A program made the translations under genes and the position numbers. From Alitta virens (lineage: Eukaryota; Annelida; Polychaeta; Phyllodocida; Nereididae), in the NCBI GenBank assembly GCA_932294295.1, contig OW028585.1, positions 19,475,912 through 19,539,911 on the forward strand: DNA of 64,000 bases, written 5' to 3'. The stretch's first letter is position 1, and each line of letters starts with the position of its first letter. This document shows, in pieces, positions 61,384 through 64,000 of the stretch. Below the pieces are notes generated by a model that did not search any database, was not told the DNA's origin, and saw only the letters and a program-made list of their open reading frames with translations.

Positions 61384-62990
61384 AGTTGACCCTCGTTAAT
61401 CCAAGCACCTTGGTTGCAAAGCCATTCATTCGGATTAACGCGTGATTTTCGCTTGGCCGCTGCGACTAGCTGACGCAGTACGCAGGTAGGGGCTGCCATT
61501 AACCGGGAGGGATTCCTCCCGGTAGCGTGCGCGCGCATCTCTATGGTTTACATTGGAAATGCCTAGACCGGAATGTGATCCCCAGTCTAAAAATAGCACA
61601 GCCAATCAGAAAATTCAGCGTTTGGCCAATCAGCCATGCGGGATAGGTAGAGGCGACCTGCCTATCGCGTTTACGCTTAGGCAGGTCCCAGCCAACGCGG
61701 GATTCTGATTACCGAATTCAGTGGCGCCCCTAGCTGTCGTTTTCGGAACTAACGATCATGGCAACCTCTGGTGTTCTAATACATGGACTTGAGATTAGTG
61801 ATCTATCTATTTATCTTATCTTTCTTATCTGATCTTATCTGATCTTATCTATCTATCTTGTTCTATTTTGCAAAAATCATGATTAATGCATGATTTTTTA
61901 TTGACACAGGTATGTTATACATTACAATAACTATGCATTATTATTTATTATGCATAATACATAATTCATTGCAGGGTTATGTATAAATTACATTTTTGGA
62001 TTTATTAATTTTATTAATTATTAGCTGACCATTTATGAATCACGATTATGTACTGTTATGTACTGTTGACATGTAAGTCTTTTTTTACCTCAACATGTCG
62101 GTAAAATTCATTCATTCATAAACCACAATTATCAACTCATTGTAACCTTCATGTATACCATGCAGTTAGATCTGTTAATTGCTATTAAGTATCGGAGTTA
62201 ATATTACTCCTTTAATACTGCCAACTCAGCCTAATTGCAAGATGAAGGTTCAATTCAATAATGACTTCCAAATCATTGGGTTATTAATTGCTATTCAAAC
62301 ACATTAAAAACAAAGCAATGAGACAAACCTCTTGATTAAACACAGACAGGTCATGAAGCGGGTCAACTGTACTAGTACTGAACGTTCGGATTAATGAATT
62401 GCCTAAGCACAGGAAAAAGCCATTCTGTGCCCAAAACGACCGTTCGATTTGCAAACAGCGGGATTCGGTTTAACGAGTCCAATTAACATTGTGTAGATCT
62501 ATTCTCAGGCAATTTGTTTGGATAGGGCTGGATTCAGCTTAACAAATTTCGGATTAACGAGGTGGTGGTGGATTAGGGCTTTACATCCTGTATTTCTGCA
62601 CCAGTTGGGCTAATTAAGACAGGTAGGGACCATGGCAATGGTGGGTGGGTGGGTGATTTGGGCTTAACGTCCTGTATTTCTGCACCAGTTGGGCTAATTA
62701 AGACAGGTAGGGACCATGGCAATGGTGGGTGGGTGATTTGGGCTTAACGTCCTGTATTTCTGCACCAGTTGGGCTAATTAGGACATGCAGAGACCATGGC
62801 AATAAGACGAAGGATGAAACAGCCATCCAACTTAGGTTCGACCGGGAATCGAACCCGGGACCCAGTGGTTGGAAGCCCAGAGCGCTACCTCTGAGCTAGG
62901 CAATGAGATGATGGATGAAACAGCCATCCAACATAGGCTTGACCGGGAATTGAACCTGGGACCTAGTGGTTGGAAGCCCAGCGTCGACTG
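61384..62990. mobile_element. pogo/Tigger-like non-autonomous element, right end split by SINEs
   Basis: The left end CAGTTGACCCTCGTTAATCC is a classic pogo-type terminus. Its inverse TTCGGATTAACGAGG appears at about 62547-62561 and is cut by the SINE cluster. GTCGACTG at 62983-62990 may be the remaining tip. The roughly 1.2 kb interior has no transposase frame and holds ATCT repeats (61799-61858). Confidence 0.6.
62562..62982 (-). mobile_element. compound SINE cluster (one SINE inside another, plus a 78-base duplication)
   Basis: The tail half of an outer SINE (62562-62640) breaks at CATGGCAATG. A tail-half block follows and is repeated (62641-62724 and on). Then comes a complete TG/GGGT-tailed copy with head to 62898, and then the outer copy resumes at GGCAATGAGATGATGG (62898 on) up to a truncated head at 62982. 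Confidence 0.75.
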
Positions 62991-63186
62991 TGTTAACAGA
63001 CAGGTGTATATATGTGTATTGTTTGAAGTAACTCGTGAAGTGTTTTTCAAACACATTTCCATATGTAACATATAGAGCATGCAATCAAATTGATGACAGT
63101 GCATGAATTTCACCTATGAGATTTTTTAAACTTGATATCCTGCTGTTATGAGCCAATCCCTAAGTTTGCTGTGTGTCAGAATAATT

Positions 63187-63295
63187 GTTGATTCCAAGGG
63201 TGGGTGGTGGTGGGATTAGGGCTTTACGTCCTGTGTTTCTGCACCAGTTGGGCTAATTAGGACAGGCAGGGACCATGGAGTTGTTGATTCCAAGG
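63187..63295 (-). mobile_element. 5'-truncated SINE with 15-base duplication
   Basis: Tail half only (about 63200-63277, ending CCATGG) between TTGTTGATTCCAAGG copies. The truncation shows that incomplete reverse transcripts of this family also integrate. Confidence 0.75.
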
Positions 63296-64000
63296 AGGAT
63301 CTTGGAAATAAATGTGGTGGGTTGCTTGAACTCAAGTGTAGTCAATTTGTTTGAACAAGCAGTTACTTTTCATTTGTTAATGCAACAGATAACAAGAGCC
63401 TTTGGAAAATTACAAATGACTAGTCATTTTTCAAATTTGTCCAAAACTTGGAAATCCATTTATTCTTTTTATCATTTTACCACTTCTAGAACCTGATAAC
63501 TAATAGTTGTCTGGAAAGTTTGGTCCGTCAATCAAGATGGCCACCCTTCCATGTGTGGGTTTTTTTCCCCAAATGTCTCCATATCCAAAATAACTGAGTA
63601 TATGGAGTTCTTAAGCTGTGCCAAGTTTCAAGCTTGTATGACTTAAACACTGCTTAGGTCAGCTTACTTGGTGTTTTTGACTGTTGTAATTTTGTTGATA
63701 AGTTTCAAAATTTCTTTAGGTTTTTTTTTTTTGTAATTATATTTTTCACTAAAGTAGTCTTCAACTTTATTAATCAGCATCAATTAAGGCGCATGCACAC
63801 TAAATGGTATTGACATCAAACCAGAATATCTTTTGCAGTTGAAGGTCAGCACACTCCTCTATATACAGGCAGGGACCATGGAGTTGTTGATTCCAAGGAG
63901 GATCTTGGAAATAAATGTGGTGGGTTGCTTGAACTCAAGTGAAGTCAATTTGTTTGAACAAGCAGTTACTTTTCATTTGTTAATGCAACAGATAACAAGA
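63262..64000. repeat. 603-base tandem duplication running off the window
   Basis: The segment from ACAGGCAGGGACCATGGAG at 63262 restarts at 63865 and matches to the window end. The unit comprises the truncated SINE tip, its flank and the 445-base repeat of 59742-60188. Confidence 0.9.

Overview
This is eukaryotic, almost certainly animal, DNA. It has spliced genes with GT..AG introns, a secreted collagen, a single-pass receptor guanylyl cyclase and a Dispatched-type transporter. It is also crowded with tRNA-derived SINEs, short inverted-repeat DNA elements, decayed non-LTR retrotransposons and long (AGT)n arrays. The gene content and the compact TATA-driven secreted-protein gene suggest a marine invertebrate, perhaps a deuterostome, but nothing in the window fixes the species.

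Layout. At 2.1-8.1 kb (+) lies a complete five-exon gene for a 285-residue secreted collagen with an interrupted triple helix and a C-terminal domain that resembles the collagen XV/XVIII trimerisation domain. 9.2-10.0 kb holds a frameshifted retrotransposon reverse-transcriptase tail. 14.6-16.1 kb (+) holds two spliceable exons of an unrecognised transcript. 18.9-19.6 kb (-) is an unrecognised coiled-coil-rich exon. 19.65-22.95 kb is mostly (AGT)n with higher-order repeats. 28.5-34.9 kb (-) is a complete seven-exon receptor guanylyl cyclase (1033 residues) whose cyclase domain has lost four expected active-site residues. 35-42 kb is gene-poor repeat DNA. 42.6-52.5 kb (-) is a four-exon Dispatched-like RND transporter (989 residues). 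53-64 kb is repeats: minisatellites, SINEs with clear target-site duplications, hAT-, Tc1- and pogo-like non-autonomous elements, a dead signal-peptide exon behind a good TATA promoter (60.4 kb), and a 603-bp tandem duplication running off the window.

The three recognised genes share no evident pathway. One is extracellular matrix, one is cGMP or degenerate-cyclase receptor signalling, and one is an SSD/RND membrane transporter (the family that releases lipid-modified Hedgehog). All exon joins were made by eye from splice consensus and reading phase. The three multi-exon models each come out as a whole number of codons with one open frame, which is strong internal support.

The repeats are the other main story. 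At least 12 copies of one tRNA-like SINE, 7 copies of one inverted-repeat element and several smaller families are present. Many are nested, so their relative ages can be read off.
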